Shown here piece after piece: positions 1 through 8,849 of a DNA stretch of 64,000 bases. Source of the stretch: Halogranum amylolyticum. GTDB lineage: Archaea > Halobacteriota > Halobacteria > Halobacteriales > Haloferacaceae. Below the pieces are notes generated by a model. The model was not told the DNA's origin. It made no database searches and saw only the letters and a list, made by a program, of their open reading frames with translations. The position numbers and the translations under genes were made by a program. The DNA is taken from the NCBI RefSeq assembly GCF_900110465.1, contig NZ_FODV01000003.1:310001-374000 (forward strand). The letters run 5' to 3'. Each line of letters opens with the position of its first letter. The first letter of the stretch is position 1.

Positions 1-560
1 GAGATGAGTTCGTCCATCGCGTCCTCGTCGTCGGGCGAGCCCTCGATCTCGCGGTCGTCCATCGCCGCCTGTAGCACTTCGTCGTCGAGGCCGCGGACCA
101 TGTCGTCGATACGCTCGGGACGGAACGTGTCCTCCGAGTCGATGAAGATGACGCTGCCACGGAGCCCGCCTGCCTCTTTGGGGAGCTGGACGTTGACGGA
201 CATCTGGTGGGTGACCTGCGACTTGCCGGCACCGAACTCACCGTAGGCTTCGGTGATCGACTGGGTCTCTAGTCCACCGCCGAGGAGGTCGTCGACCTCC
301 GGAATCTGCCAGCTGAGTTTACCGATCTGCTGTCGGTGTTCGAGGACGGCCGTCCCGGTCTCGAAGCCGCCGATGTCGGCGGCGTTCTGGGCGGCGCGGA
401 CGATGTCGCTCGCCGTACTGTCACCGACGTCTGCCTTCGTCGCGAGGTCCGAGGGGCTCGCGACGGCGAGGCTCTCGTAGGTGTTGAAACCGGCGTCCGT
501 GAGCTTGTCTGCGGTTGCGGGGCCAACTCCGGGGAGGTTTTCGAGGTCGTCGTCTGCCAT
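1..560 (-). CDS. radA: DNA repair and recombination protein RadA (N-terminal part, cut by window edge)
   Basis: Archaeal RecA/Rad51-family recombinase that forms filaments on single-stranded DNA and catalyses ATP-dependent strand exchange. Reading the minus strand from the ATG at 558-560 gives a continuous frame to base 1. The N-terminal helix-hairpin-helix domain ([15 protein letters not shown], residues 6-20) is followed by the ATPase core with Walker [10 protein letters not shown] at about residues 107-115. About 186 residues are visible; haloarchaeal RadA is usually near 343, so the Walker B and C-terminal parts lie outside. A TATA-like box lies about 31 bases upstream, so the mRNA is probably leaderless. 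The identification is secure. Confidence 0.97.
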   Translation of the reverse strand, partial: MADDDLENLPGVGPATADKLTDAGFNTYESLAVASPSDLATKADVGDSTASDIVRAAQNAADIGGFETGTAVLEHRQQIGKLSWQIPEVDDLLGGGLETQSITEAYGEFGAGKSQVTHQMSVNVQLPKEAGGLRGSVIFIDSEDTFRPERIDDMVRGLDDEVLQAAMDDREIEGSPDDEDAMDELI

Positions 561-587
561 CGTACTCACGGCTTGTGCCCGTCCGCA

Positions 588-595
588 CATAAACC
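588..595 (-). promoter_or_regulatory. TATA-like box of radA
   Basis: Minus-strand GGTTTATG is centred about 31 bases before the radA ATG, the spacing expected for a leaderless or nearly leaderless haloarchaeal transcript. Confidence 0.5.
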
Positions 596-768
596 CTCGT
601 TAACAGCAGAGTGAAAGTGAAACTGGCGGACGGCGTGGGGTTCGATAGCACGCACTGGCGGGGGTTTAGATGCGATAAGCGCGCCTCGACGGACGAGAGG
701 AAACGAGAAGAGGAGGGAGCGGCGGGTCGTCGCGGTGCTCTCCGCAGAGAGCGAGGACGAGTTCGCCG

Positions 769-1374
769 CTACTGCCAGGGGTGGCCGTCGGGCGTGTCGG
801 GCCACAGCGGGTACCAGTACTGCTCCTCGCTTTCGATGCCCAACTCGCCGTCGAGGACGGTCTCCAGTTTGAACTCGAGTCGCTGGTCGCGCTCGTGGCC
901 GCGCTTCGGGGCGAAGGGGTAGTACTTCCCGCGGCGGAACGAGTAGATCCAGTACGCCCGGGAGTCGTCCTTCCGGAAACCGAAGACGGCAGCCAGCAGT
1001 CGAGAGCCGTACCCCTGTTCGATGAACTCGTCGGCCGCGAAGTGGATGCTCGTGACGAGATCCTCGGGGTCGTCGTCCTCGAGGACGACCCAGTGGTAGC
1101 CGTGGTCGTCGGCGTGACGGCGGAAGACGGTCCCCGTCTCCTCCTCGCCGGCGGCGAGGATCGCTTCCACCTGGTCTAAGGTCTCGGCGAAGTCGGTGCT
1201 GTCGACGGAGGAGAAACAGAGCGCCGCCTCGCCGGCGGGGTCGAAGTCGAGGTCGGCCTCCATCGTCAGATACGCAGTGCTCATCCCGAAGAGGTCCTCA
1301 GGGTCGGCCGCGCGGGTCGCGTCGGCCTCGGCGCGGAGTCCCAGCGCCGACCGGAGCGAGTCGAACAGTCCCAT
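769..1374 (-). CDS. pspAB: PspA-associated protein PspAB-like
   Basis: A 201-residue acidic soluble protein. Its start MGLFDSLRSALGL is amphipathic, and there are no membrane segments or known catalytic motifs. It resembles what is annotated in haloarchaea as PspAB, a protein linked to the phage-shock/PspA membrane-stress system. The neighbour supports this: the membrane protease HtpX is encoded immediately upstream on the same strand with a 105-base gap, and HtpX and PspAB are commonly found together in haloarchaea. The function is by association; the molecular role is unknown. The family name rests on recall of the family and its context. Confidence 0.7.
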   Translation of the reverse strand: MGLFDSLRSALGLRAEADATRAADPEDLFGMSTAYLTMEADLDFDPAGEAALCFSSVDSTDFAETLDQVEAILAAGEEETGTVFRRHADDHGYHWVVLEDDDPEDLVTSIHFAADEFIEQGYGSRLLAAVFGFRKDDSRAYWIYSFRRGKYYPFAPKRGHERDQRLEFKLETVLDGELGIESEEQYWYPLWPDTPDGHPWQ

Positions 1375-1479
1375 ACGCCACTCTGGGAGCGCGGGGGCCT
1401 TAGGTCGTTTCCACAGTGCCTCGAAAGAGAACGAAGTGACGAATCAGAGCGGAGTACCGAGTCGAAGACCAGAAGGCCG

Positions 1480-2349
1480 TTACCGTCCTTCCATCTCCTG
1501 TTCGAGTTCGCGGAGTTTCTCGACGCGCTTCTCGGTGCTCGGGTGCGTGCTGGCGATCTTGCCGATGAAGCCGCTCTTGATGGGGATGATGAAGAACGCG
1601 TTCATCTCCGCCTGCTCGCGCATGTCCTCCTTCGGCACGTTGTCCATCCGCCCCGAGATCTTCAGGAGCGCGGAGGCGAGCGCCGAGGGTTTCCCCGTGA
1701 TGACCGCGCCGCCGCGGTCGGCGGCGAACTCGCGGTAGCGCGACAGCGCGCGGATGAGGATGAAGGAGATGATCCACACCGCGAGCGAGAGCAGGATGGC
1801 GACGATGACCGGCACACCGCCCTCGCGACGGTCGCCACCGCCGAAGAACCAGCCCCAGCGGACGACGAGGAACGCGATCGTCGAGAGGAACGACGCGATG
1901 GTCATGACCGCCACGTCGCGGTTCTTGATGTGCGCGAGCTCGTGGGCGATGACGCCCTCGAGTTCGTCCTGGTCGAGCGTCTGCATGATGCCAGTCGTGA
2001 CACAGACGGCCGCGTTCTTCTGGTTGCGGCCCGTCGCGAACGCGTTCGGGATGCGGGAGTCGGCGACGGCGACCTTCGGTTTCGGCAGGTCGGCCTGCTG
2101 GGAGAGTCGCCCGATCGTCGCGTGCAACTCGGGGTACTCCTCCTCCGACACCTCCTTCGCACCCATGCTGTAGAGCGCGAGTTTGTCGCTGAAGAAGTAC
2201 TGGACGGCGAGGAACGGTACCATCAGTACGAGGAACCCTACGTATCGTGTCTGCGAGATGACGGCCGCGAACACGAGATAGAGGGCGAACAGGAGGAACA
2301 TAGTGAGGGCCATGCGACCCCTGAGTCCCCAGTCCGGTTTCCAATCCAT
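1480..2349 (-). CDS. htpX: Zinc metalloprotease HtpX
   Basis: Membrane-embedded M48-family zinc endopeptidase for quality control of misfolded membrane proteins. The 289-residue protein has two N-terminal transmembrane helices (about residues 13-33 and 36-53). The zinc motif HELAH is at 136-140 in GVIAHELAHIKNRD, two further helices span about 147-170 and 179-200, and the third zinc ligand is Glu207 in REFAADR. The frame stays open upstream to 2673, but the ATG at 2347-2349 (MDWKPDWGLRGRM) gives the normal HtpX N-terminus and is preferred. It lies upstream of pspAB, so the two probably act together in membrane stress. Confidence 0.95.
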   Translation of the reverse strand: MDWKPDWGLRGRMALTMFLLFALYLVFAAVISQTRYVGFLVLMVPFLAVQYFFSDKLALYSMGAKEVSEEEYPELHATIGRLSQQADLPKPKVAVADSRIPNAFATGRNQKNAAVCVTTGIMQTLDQDELEGVIAHELAHIKNRDVAVMTIASFLSTIAFLVVRWGWFFGGGDRREGGVPVIVAILLSLAVWIISFILIRALSRYREFAADRGGAVITGKPSALASALLKISGRMDNVPKEDMREQAEMNAFFIIPIKSGFIGKIASTHPSTEKRVEKLRELEQEMEGR

Positions 2350-2478
2350 GCGCGTCTCTAGCCGCTCCGATGTATAAACGCTGCCGGAGTTGGCCGTTTG
2401 CTGGCACGACGCACGGACGTCCAGACGTCGTGTGAACGAACCCCGTGTCACACGGCAACATATTCCTGCCGAAAAAAT

Positions 2479-2486
2479 ATTATAAT
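2479..2486 (+). promoter_or_regulatory. TATA box of the 39-aa zinc-finger gene
   Basis: An AT-rich block (AAAAAATATTATAATTA at about 2472-2488) lies in otherwise GC-rich DNA. Its centre is about 26 bases upstream of the ATG at 2507, which implies a leaderless mRNA. Confidence 0.6.
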
Positions 2487-2506
2487 TAGGGGTTGAACGG
2501 TTGGAC

Positions 2507-2626
2507 ATGGCAACACGCCAGACAGCCACCTCGGAGAACCACAAGTGTAGCTGTGGACAGACGTTCGCCACGACCGAGGACCTCGTAGCACACGCCCGAC
2601 GGGAACACGGGCTGTGGGCACACTGA
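2507..2626 (+). CDS. Small C2H2-type zinc-finger protein (39 aa)
   Basis: A complete 39-codon gene starting ATG GCA ACA CGC and ending in TGA. The product has Cys14-x-Cys16, a 12-residue spacer, then His29-x4-His34, a one-finger C2H2-like module (KCSCGQTFATTEDLVAHARREHG). Very small zinc-finger proteins of this type are common in haloarchaea and at least some affect gene regulation. The strong TATA box at leaderless spacing supports expression. No partner or target can be named. It lies between the divergent htpX and the first epimerase gene. Confidence 0.75.
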   Translation: MATRQTATSENHKCSCGQTFATTEDLVAHARREHGLWAH

Positions 2627-2710
2627 CGCTCCCGCTCGACGCCCGAACGTAGCGTCCGACGTACTGCCGCCACACCAGCCTACTTGTTCTGCGCGCCCGA
2701 CGTCAGGCGT

Positions 2711-3619
2711 ATGACCGAAACCGTACTCGTGACTGGCGGACTCGGCCGCTCGGGCCGCTGGCTCGTCGACGGGCTCGCCGACGACTACCACACTGTTTGC
2801 GTCGACGTCGACCACCCCGGCTTCGAGATCGACCCACGCGAGAACGTCGACTTCCGCGCGCTGGATCTCACCGACCGCGGGTCGACCTTCGATCTCGTCA
2901 CCGACCTCGACCCCGACGCCGTCGTCCACTGGGGAGCCATTCCGGCCCCCGAACGCCACGCCGGCGGCGACGTCTTCGAGAACAACACGCTGTCGACCTA
3001 CAACGTCCTCGTCGCGGCCGGCCGCGTCGACGCCCGCGTCGTCTGGGCGTCCAGCGAGAGTTCCTACGGCTTCCCGTTCGCCCGCGAGAAGTCACTGCCC
3101 GACGAACTCCCCGTCACGGAGGCCCACGCCCAGCGTCCGGAGGACCCCTACGGGACCTCGAAAGTCGTCGGCGAGGAGATCGCGAAGATGGTCGTCCGCC
3201 GAAACGACGTCTCCGTGACCTCGATTCGGCCCTCGTGGATTCAGTACCCCGGCGAGTACAACTGTCGCGACCTCCCGAGCGTCGACTGGGACGACCCCGC
3301 CGACCTCGAAGCGGGCGCGGGGAACTTCTGGTCCTACGTCGACGTCCGCGACGTCGTGAGCCTCGTCGACGCCGCGCTCGACGCCGGCCTGCCGGGTCAC
3401 GAGGCGTTCCACGCCGCGGCGACCGAGAACTATCTCGGCAGTTCCACGACGGAGGCGGTCGAAGCGTTCTTCGACCGACTGCCCGAGAGCTGCGACCTCG
3501 ACGGCGACGACTCGGCGCTGTCGACGGCCAAAGCCGAGCGCCTGCTCGGGTGGACGCCCGCCCACTCGTGGCGCGAGGCGGCCGACGAGGACGTCGACGA
3601 CCCCGTCCTGTACTCCTGA
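2711..3619 (+). CDS. NAD-dependent epimerase/dehydratase family protein (extended SDR), copy 1
   Basis: A 302-residue extended short-chain dehydrogenase/reductase. The N-terminal nucleotide-binding motif is TGGLGRSG and the catalytic Tyr-x3-Lys is in DPYGTSKVVGEE. The overall pattern suits sugar or sugar-acid epimerases, dehydratases and uronate-dehydrogenase-like enzymes; the substrate is unknown. The start is set at ATG 2711 (MTETVLVTGG) because an upstream extension to 2684 adds residues before the Rossmann strand. The next gene is a paralogue in the same direction, 54 bases on, and the two share long identical DNA blocks. Confidence 0.85.
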   Translation: MTETVLVTGGLGRSGRWLVDGLADDYHTVCVDVDHPGFEIDPRENVDFRALDLTDRGSTFDLVTDLDPDAVVHWGAIPAPERHAGGDVFENNTLSTYNVLVAAGRVDARVVWASSESSYGFPFAREKSLPDELPVTEAHAQRPEDPYGTSKVVGEEIAKMVVRRNDVSVTSIRPSWIQYPGEYNCRDLPSVDWDDPADLEAGAGNFWSYVDVRDVVSLVDAALDAGLPGHEAFHAAATENYLGSSTTEAVEAFFDRLPESCDLDGDDSALSTAKAERLLGWTPAHSWREAADEDVDDPVLYS

Positions 3620-3673
3620 GCCACGTCAGAGCGATTCGCCGTCTATTTTCGACCGACGTTCGTTCGCCTCGGT

Positions 3674-4576
3674 ATGGAAACCGTCCTCGTCACCGGCGGC
3701 CGCGGAAAGTCGGGCCGCTGGCTCGTCGACAGCCTCGCCGACGACTACCACACTGTCTGTGCCGACGTCTCGCATCCCGGCTTCGCCGAACAGGGAGCGA
3801 AGGGGATCGAGTTCCGCGCGCTCGATCTGACCGAGCGCGGGGCAGTCTTCGACCTCGTCACCGACCTCGACCCCGACGCCGTCGTCCACTGGGGAGCCAT
3901 TCCCGTCGCCGGACGACATCCGGGCGGCGACGTCTTCGAGAACAACACGCTCGCCGCCTACAACGTCCTCGCGGCCGCGGGGCGGGTCGGTGCGCGAGTC
4001 GTCCAGGCGTCCAGCGACGGTGCCTACGGCTTCTTCGGCGCGGCCGAGACGCCTCTCCCGGACGAACTACCGATCTCCGAGGCACACGCCCTGCGCCCGG
4101 AGGACGACTACGGTCTCTCGAAGGTCGCCGCCGAGGAGGTCGCGAAATCCGTCGTCCGACGCGACGGCGTCCCCGTCGCCTCCATCCGTCCCACGTGGAT
4201 TCAGTACCCGGGTGACTACCCCTGCCGCGACGGGGGCTACGTCTCGGACCTCGCGGCGGGCGCGGGCAACTACTGGTCCTACGTCGACGTTCGCGACGTC
4301 GTGAGTCTCGTCGAGGCCGCACTGGCGGGGACGAAGGACGGGAGCGTCGAGGGCCACGAGGCGTTCAACTGCGCCGCCCCGGACAACGCGCTCGGTCGAG
4401 AGCTGACCGAGTTGATGCGGGAGTTCTACGGGTCGCTCCCCGAGGACTGCTCGATCGAGGGCGACGCGTCGGCGTACTCGGTTACGAAGGCCGAGCGCCT
4501 GCTCGGGTGGACGCCCGCCCACTCGTGGCGCGAGGCGGCCGACGAGGCCGTCGACGACCCGGAGCTGACGGTCTGA
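3674..4576 (+). CDS. NAD-dependent epimerase/dehydratase family protein (extended SDR), copy 2
   Basis: A 300-residue tandem paralogue of the preceding gene. It has the Rossmann motif TGGRGKSG and catalytic Tyr/Lys in DDYGLSKVAAEE. Sequence is nearly identical to copy 1 over the segment DLVTDLDPDAVVHWGAIP and the C-terminal block AERLLGWTPAHSWREAADE, but differs in the substrate-binding middle (for example an inserted AGTKDGSVEGHEAF region). This suggests duplication followed by divergence of specificity. The substrate cannot be stated. Confidence 0.85.
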   Translation: METVLVTGGRGKSGRWLVDSLADDYHTVCADVSHPGFAEQGAKGIEFRALDLTERGAVFDLVTDLDPDAVVHWGAIPVAGRHPGGDVFENNTLAAYNVLAAAGRVGARVVQASSDGAYGFFGAAETPLPDELPISEAHALRPEDDYGLSKVAAEEVAKSVVRRDGVPVASIRPTWIQYPGDYPCRDGGYVSDLAAGAGNYWSYVDVRDVVSLVEAALAGTKDGSVEGHEAFNCAAPDNALGRELTELMREFYGSLPEDCSIEGDASAYSVTKAERLLGWTPAHSWREAADEAVDDPELTV

Positions 4577-4630
4577 GACGCGACCGCCGAACCTGTTCAC
4601 TCCCGTCTCTCGTCGAAACGAGGGCCACGT

Positions 4631-4646
4631 ATGGACTGTGGTCCAT
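4631..4646. other. Short perfect inverted repeat
   Basis: ATGGAC-tgtg-GTCCAT lies 55 bases after the second epimerase gene and about 115 bases before the next gene. It could be a terminator stem or a protein-binding palindrome; no T-run follows, so neither role is established. Confidence 0.3.
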
Positions 4647-4759
4647 CCGTCAGAGAGGTATCAGCGATGGGGGTAGTTGCCTGGTGACCCAGTGAAAGAG
4701 CCGGAGATCGACCCACCCGCGGTGCGCTCTCTTATCTCGGTGGAGAGCCAAGTCTGCGT

Positions 4760-4996
4760 ATGTCACGATATGAGGCCACCTTCGAAGTCGACTCGAAGAC
4801 GGATTCGTACGCCGTCAGACGCATCGTCGAGCGCCTGTACGACACAGTTCGAGAAGAGTCACGGAAGGTCAGAGACGGGTCGGACGACGCGAGTGAACTG
4901 CTTCGAGAGTTCGAGGCGCTCCGCGATGCGGCGGAGCAGCCGACGGCGGGGAAGTTGACGGTTCGGTACGAACAGTACGACGATTTGGACAACTGA
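4760..4996 (+). CDS. Small haloarchaeal protein of unknown function (78 aa)
   Basis: A 78-residue soluble, strongly charged protein. It is predicted mostly helical (IVERLYDTVREESRKVRDGSDDASELLREFEALRDAAEQ) with short strands at each end (YEATFEVDSKTD and LTVRYEQYDDLDN). No catalytic motif or metal site is seen. It stands alone between the epimerase pair and the SLC13 permease gene, all on the plus strand. It reads like a genuine small conserved haloarchaeal gene rather than a shadow frame, but I do not recognise the family. Confidence 0.65.
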   Translation: MSRYEATFEVDSKTDSYAVRRIVERLYDTVREESRKVRDGSDDASELLREFEALRDAAEQPTAGKLTVRYEQYDDLDN

Positions 4997-5120
4997 ACGA
5001 CCCGAGGCGAGGGCGAAACAACCCACCGACGCTCCGTGGCGAGTTCGACCAGGGAGAGGGTCGCACGGTGTAGTCGACGCAGATACCAGCCCTTTTCCCC
5101 CGTTGGGACCTCGTTCGGGT

Positions 5121-6992
5121 ATGTCTTTCTTCGTGCCCCCCCTGACAGTACAGGGTGTGGCCTCGACTTCGGTGACGGCGGATATGCTCGTCGTCTTCGC
5201 GCTCATTCTCCTCGCGCTCGTCCTGTTTGCGACCGAGTGGCTCCCTATCGACGTCACCGCGATTCTGGTGATGGTGCTCCTGATGATACTCGAGCCGTGG
5301 ACGCAGATCACCCCTCGCGAGGGCATCTCGGGGTTCGCCAGCCCCGCGACGATAACCGTCCTCGCGATGCTCATCCTGAGTACGGGCATCAACCGCACCG
5401 GCATCGTCCAGCGGCTTGGGCAGAAGATGGCTGCGTTCGCCGGCACGAACCGACCCAAACAACTCGCGGCGACCATCGGCATCACCGGTCCCGTCTCGGG
5501 GTTCATCAACAACACACCGGTCGTCGCGATTCTCGTCCCGGTGATTGCGGATCTCGCACACGAGGGGAAGACGTCGCCGTCGAAACTGCTCATGCCGCTG
5601 TCGTTCGCCTCGATGCTGGGCGGTACCCTCACCGTCATCGGAACGTCGACGAACATCCTCGCGAGCGACATCGCGGCACGACTCGGCGCCGAGTCGCCCG
5701 AACTGGGGTTGCAGGCGTTCGAGATGTTCGAGTTCACGAAACTCGGCGTCGTCGTCTTCGTCGTCGGTGCACTCTATCTCATGACCGTCGGCGTCCGTCT
5801 ACTCCCCGAACGGGTTCCGGTCGAAGACGACCTCGTCGAAGAGTACGCCCTCCAGGAGTATCTCGCCGACATCGTCGTCCCGGCGAACTCGTCGTTGATC
5901 GGACAGACCGTCGGCGAGGCGTTGGGAGACGACGAACTCGACATCGACGTCCTGCAGCTGATCCGGTACGGTGAGCGGTTCTCCGAACCGCTGGCTCGCA
6001 AGGAGATCCACGAGAACGACACGCTCCGTGTGCGGACGAACCGCGGGACGCTCGAACGGATCATGAACGCAGAGGGGGTCACCTTCCTCGGCGGCCCACA
6101 AAGTGAGAGTGACCTGCACGAAGACGACGAAGAACCGGTTCTCGTCGAGGTCGTCATCCCGTCGGGGTCGTTCCTCGTGGGAGAGACTCTGGCCAGTTCG
6201 ACGTTTCGGCAGCGCTACGACGCGAACGTCCTCGCCTTCCGGTCGCGTGGTGAAGTCGTCCGCGACCGGTTCGAGGACATCCGCATCCGTGTCGGTGACA
6301 CGCTTCTCGTCCAGGCACCGCCCGACAGTCTGACGCGTCTCGTCCAGAACGAGGATTTCATCGTCGCCCACGAGTTCGACAACGTGAACTATCGGTCGGA
6401 GAAGATCCCCTTCGCAGTCGCCATCATCGCCGGCGTCGTGGCGCTGCCTGCACTGAACGTCCTCCCGATCGTCGTCTCCGCTCTCGCCGGAGTGGTGGCG
6501 ATGATCGGGACCGGCGTCCTCAAGCCGAACGAACTGTACAAATCCGTCGAGTGGAACGTTATCTTTCTCCTCGCAGGAGTCATCCCGCTCGGAACGGCAC
6601 TCCAACAGACCGGAGCGGCGTCGCTCATCGGGGAAGCCGTCGCCTCGACGGCGACGTTCCTCCCGGCGATCGGCGTGCTGTGGGTCTTCTACATCGCGAC
6701 CGGACTCCTGACGAGCGTCATCAGCAACAACGCGAGCGTCGTGTTGATGATCCCCGTCGCTGCCAGCGCCGCGCAGTCGATCGGAGCGAACGCGTTCGCG
6801 TTCGTCCTCGCCGTGACCTTCGCAGCCTCGACCGCGTTCATGACGCCGGTCGGCTACCAGACGAACCTCTTCGTCTACGGCCCCGGTGGCTACACGTTCT
6901 CGGACTTCCTCCGAGTCGGTGCCCCTCTACAGTTGCTGCTGTCGGTCGTCACCGTGCTGGGAATCGCGTTCTTCTGGGGCGTCCGCGTGTAG
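5121..6992 (+). CDS. SLC13-family permease with two TrkA-C (RCK_C) domains
   Basis: A 623-residue membrane transporter of the divalent-anion:Na+ symporter superfamily (SLC13/ArsB-NhaD-like). Two symmetrical halves each carry an Asn-Asn re-entrant motif: INNTPVVAILVP in the first and SNNASVVLMIPVA in the second. Between them, about residues 235-410, are two soluble RCK_C/TrkA-C modules (around VVPANSSLIGQTVGEAL and VVIPSGSFLVGETLASS), which usually bind regulatory ligands. The substrate (sulfate, dicarboxylate or another anion) is not determinable. ATG 5121 is chosen over an upstream TTG at 5103 because a T-rich TATA-like box lies about 28 bases before it. Confidence 0.85.
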   Translation: MSFFVPPLTVQGVASTSVTADMLVVFALILLALVLFATEWLPIDVTAILVMVLLMILEPWTQITPREGISGFASPATITVLAMLILSTGINRTGIVQRLGQKMAAFAGTNRPKQLAATIGITGPVSGFINNTPVVAILVPVIADLAHEGKTSPSKLLMPLSFASMLGGTLTVIGTSTNILASDIAARLGAESPELGLQAFEMFEFTKLGVVVFVVGALYLMTVGVRLLPERVPVEDDLVEEYALQEYLADIVVPANSSLIGQTVGEALGDDELDIDVLQLIRYGERFSEPLARKEIHENDTLRVRTNRGTLERIMNAEGVTFLGGPQSESDLHEDDEEPVLVEVVIPSGSFLVGETLASSTFRQRYDANVLAFRSRGEVVRDRFEDIRIRVGDTLLVQAPPDSLTRLVQNEDFIVAHEFDNVNYRSEKIPFAVAIIAGVVALPALNVLPIVVSALAGVVAMIGTGVLKPNELYKSVEWNVIFLLAGVIPLGTALQQTGAASLIGEAVASTATFLPAIGVLWVFYIATGLLTSVISNNASVVLMIPVAASAAQSIGANAFAFVLAVTFAASTAFMTPVGYQTNLFVYGPGGYTFSDFLRVGAPLQLLLSVVTVLGIAFFWGVRV

Positions 6993-7304
6993 GTCGCGGG
7001 TCGTCACGACTACCGACAGAGCGCCTCGCGTGTGGTCTCGTGGCGGTCGCGACGTCGGAGGTCGACCACCGTGATCGTGTACCGCACAGTATCGCAGTCA
7101 GTCCACAGCCCGGCAGTGAGAACTGCCGATACCACGGAACGTCGTGCTGATTGTGCCGAACTAGGTACCGTTTCGCCACAGAACCGACATTGTGGCCGAA
7201 TGTCTACGATACTCCGTCTATTAGCGACATTCGGCCAAGAAAATTTGTGATTTGAAAACAGATACAGAACACTTATCCGTGTCGTCGGGTTGTGTTTGAT
7301 TGCA
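6993..7304. other. Intergenic region upstream of the cold-shock gene
   Basis: No credible gene is seen in these 312 bases. The 3' half is AT-richer and holds a perfect 12-bp inverted repeat (listed separately) and a TATA-like CTTATCC at about 7272-7278, about 30 bases before the cold-shock ATG. Confidence 0.6.
7193..7237. promoter_or_regulatory. Perfect 12-bp inverted repeat upstream of the cold-shock gene
   Basis: TGGCCGAATGTC at 7193-7204 and its exact reverse complement GACATTCGGCCA at 7226-7237 are separated by 21 bases. The pair ends about 35 bases before the presumed TATA element. It could be a regulator-binding site for the cold-shock gene or a stem-loop ending the upstream transcript. 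Confidence 0.5.
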
Positions 7305-7499
7305 ATGGCAAACGGTAAGGTTGATTTCTTCAACGACACAGGCGGCTACGGTTTCATCTCGACGGACGACTCTGACGACGACGTGTTCTTCCACATGGAA
7401 GACGTCGGCGGCGAGGACCTCACGGAAGGAACCGAGATCGACTTCGACATCGAACAGGCCCCGAAGGGCCCGCGCGCGACGAACGTCGTTCGCAACTAA
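7305..7499 (+). CDS. cspA: Cold-shock domain protein (CspA family)
   Basis: A 64-residue single cold-shock domain, the usual length for the family. It binds single-stranded RNA/DNA and acts as an RNA chaperone. The RNP1-like motif GGYGFIS and RNP2-like motif DVFFHM carry the aromatic nucleic-acid-stacking residues. The surface is strongly acidic (STDDSDDD), as usual in halophiles. The ATG at 7305 (MANGKVDFF) is chosen over an in-frame TTG at 7290, since it gives the canonical start and lies about 30 bases from a CTTATCC box. A perfect inverted repeat upstream suggests regulation. Confidence 0.93.
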   Translation: MANGKVDFFNDTGGYGFISTDDSDDDVFFHMEDVGGEDLTEGTEIDFDIEQAPKGPRATNVVRN

Positions 7500-7707
7500 C
7501 TAGAGTTTCGTCCAGTCGCCACACGGCGACACAGCGTAACTTCGTTTCTTCCACCGAGTCAGTCGCCGAGAGCCGTCAGTATCCGACGGAACGAGGCGCT
7601 CGGTAGCCACGAGTTCTAGCCACCAGTCTCCGATAGTTCTCGACAGACGCGAGCACCAGCCACCAGTTCGCGGGCCTTAAACGCCACGACCCCTAACGAC
7701 ACTCGAT

Positions 7708-8826
7708 ATGAGCGAGTTACGCGAGTTCTGCCCGCGCTGTGGCGACCCCATCGAGGAGCGGGAGGAACCGCTCCCCGGGGCGCCCCGTGAGAAGGACGCC
7801 GTTCTCTGTGACGCCTGCTACTTCGAGGACTTCGACTTCGTCGACGCCCCCGAACGTATCGAGGTGATGGTCTGCGCCCACTGCGGGGCCGTCTACCGCG
7901 GCAACCGCTGGGTCGACGTCGGCGCGAAGGACTACACCGACGTCGCCATCGAGGAGGTGTCGAACGCGCTGGGCGTCCACCTGAAAGCCCGCGAGGTGTC
8001 GTGGGCCGTCGAACCCGAACAGGTCGACCAGAACACAATCCGGATGCACTGTCAGTTCACGGGGATGGTCCGCGACACGTTCCTCGAAGAGGAGGTCGTC
8101 GTCCCGGTGAAGATCAGCCGGCAGACCTGCAAGCAGTGCGGTCGGAAGGCCGGCGGTTACTGGGCCAGTCTGGTGCAGGTCCGCGGCACCGAACGGGTGC
8201 CGACGTCCGACGAGGACGCCCGCGCCGTCGAGATCGCCCAGGAGATCATCGCCGACCGCGAGGAGGCGGGCGACCGCGGCGCGTTCATCACCGAGACTCA
8301 GGAGACCGACGAGGGCGTCGACATCAAGCTCTCGACGAACCAGCTCGGACAGACTGTCTCCAACCGCATCACGCGGGAGCTCGGCGGCCGCGTCGAGAGC
8401 TATCCGACGCTCGTGACCGAGGACGGCGACGGCAACGAGGTGTACCGCGTCACCTACGCGATCCGTCTCCCGAAGTTCACGCAGGGTGACGTCATCGACC
8501 CCGACGACGACGACGGACCCGTCCTCGTGACGAGCGCTCGCGGCAACCTGAAGGGGACGCGACTCGCGACGGGCGAACAGTACGAGGCCCGCTTCGAGGA
8601 GGGGGAGACACCGCCGGCGACGAAACTGGGGACCGTCGACGACGCCGAGGAGACCACGGTCGTCACCGTCGAAGACGAACACTCGGTACAGGTGCTCGAC
8701 CCCGAGACGTACGAGGCGAAAACCATCGCCCGCCCGGAGTTCTTCGACCCCGACGAACCGACGGTCAGAGTGCTCAAGAGTCGCGCGGGGCTCCACGTCG
8801 TCCCGGACGACGCGGTCGAAAAGTAG
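7708..8826 (+). CDS. nmd3: Archaeal NMD3-family protein (60S ribosomal export protein NMD3 homologue)
   Basis: A 372-residue homologue of eukaryotic NMD3, which binds the large ribosomal subunit. In archaea, lacking a nucleus, it probably acts in late subunit maturation or in keeping subunits apart. The N-terminus carries zinc-binding Cys pairs (Cys8/Cys11, Cys34/Cys37, Cys56/Cys59 in VCAHCGAVYRG), with another CxxC in QTCKQCGRKAGGYW. The C-terminal half is beta-rich, with SH3/OB-like segments. A TATA-like CCTTAAACG about 28 bases before the ATG fits a leaderless message. It is transcribed alone. Confidence 0.9.
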   Translation: MSELREFCPRCGDPIEEREEPLPGAPREKDAVLCDACYFEDFDFVDAPERIEVMVCAHCGAVYRGNRWVDVGAKDYTDVAIEEVSNALGVHLKAREVSWAVEPEQVDQNTIRMHCQFTGMVRDTFLEEEVVVPVKISRQTCKQCGRKAGGYWASLVQVRGTERVPTSDEDARAVEIAQEIIADREEAGDRGAFITETQETDEGVDIKLSTNQLGQTVSNRITRELGGRVESYPTLVTEDGDGNEVYRVTYAIRLPKFTQGDVIDPDDDDGPVLVTSARGNLKGTRLATGEQYEARFEEGETPPATKLGTVDDAEETTVVTVEDEHSVQVLDPETYEAKTIARPEFFDPDEPTVRVLKSRAGLHVVPDDAVEK

Positions 8827-8849
8827 CGAAAACGAACGGCGAGAAAGGC

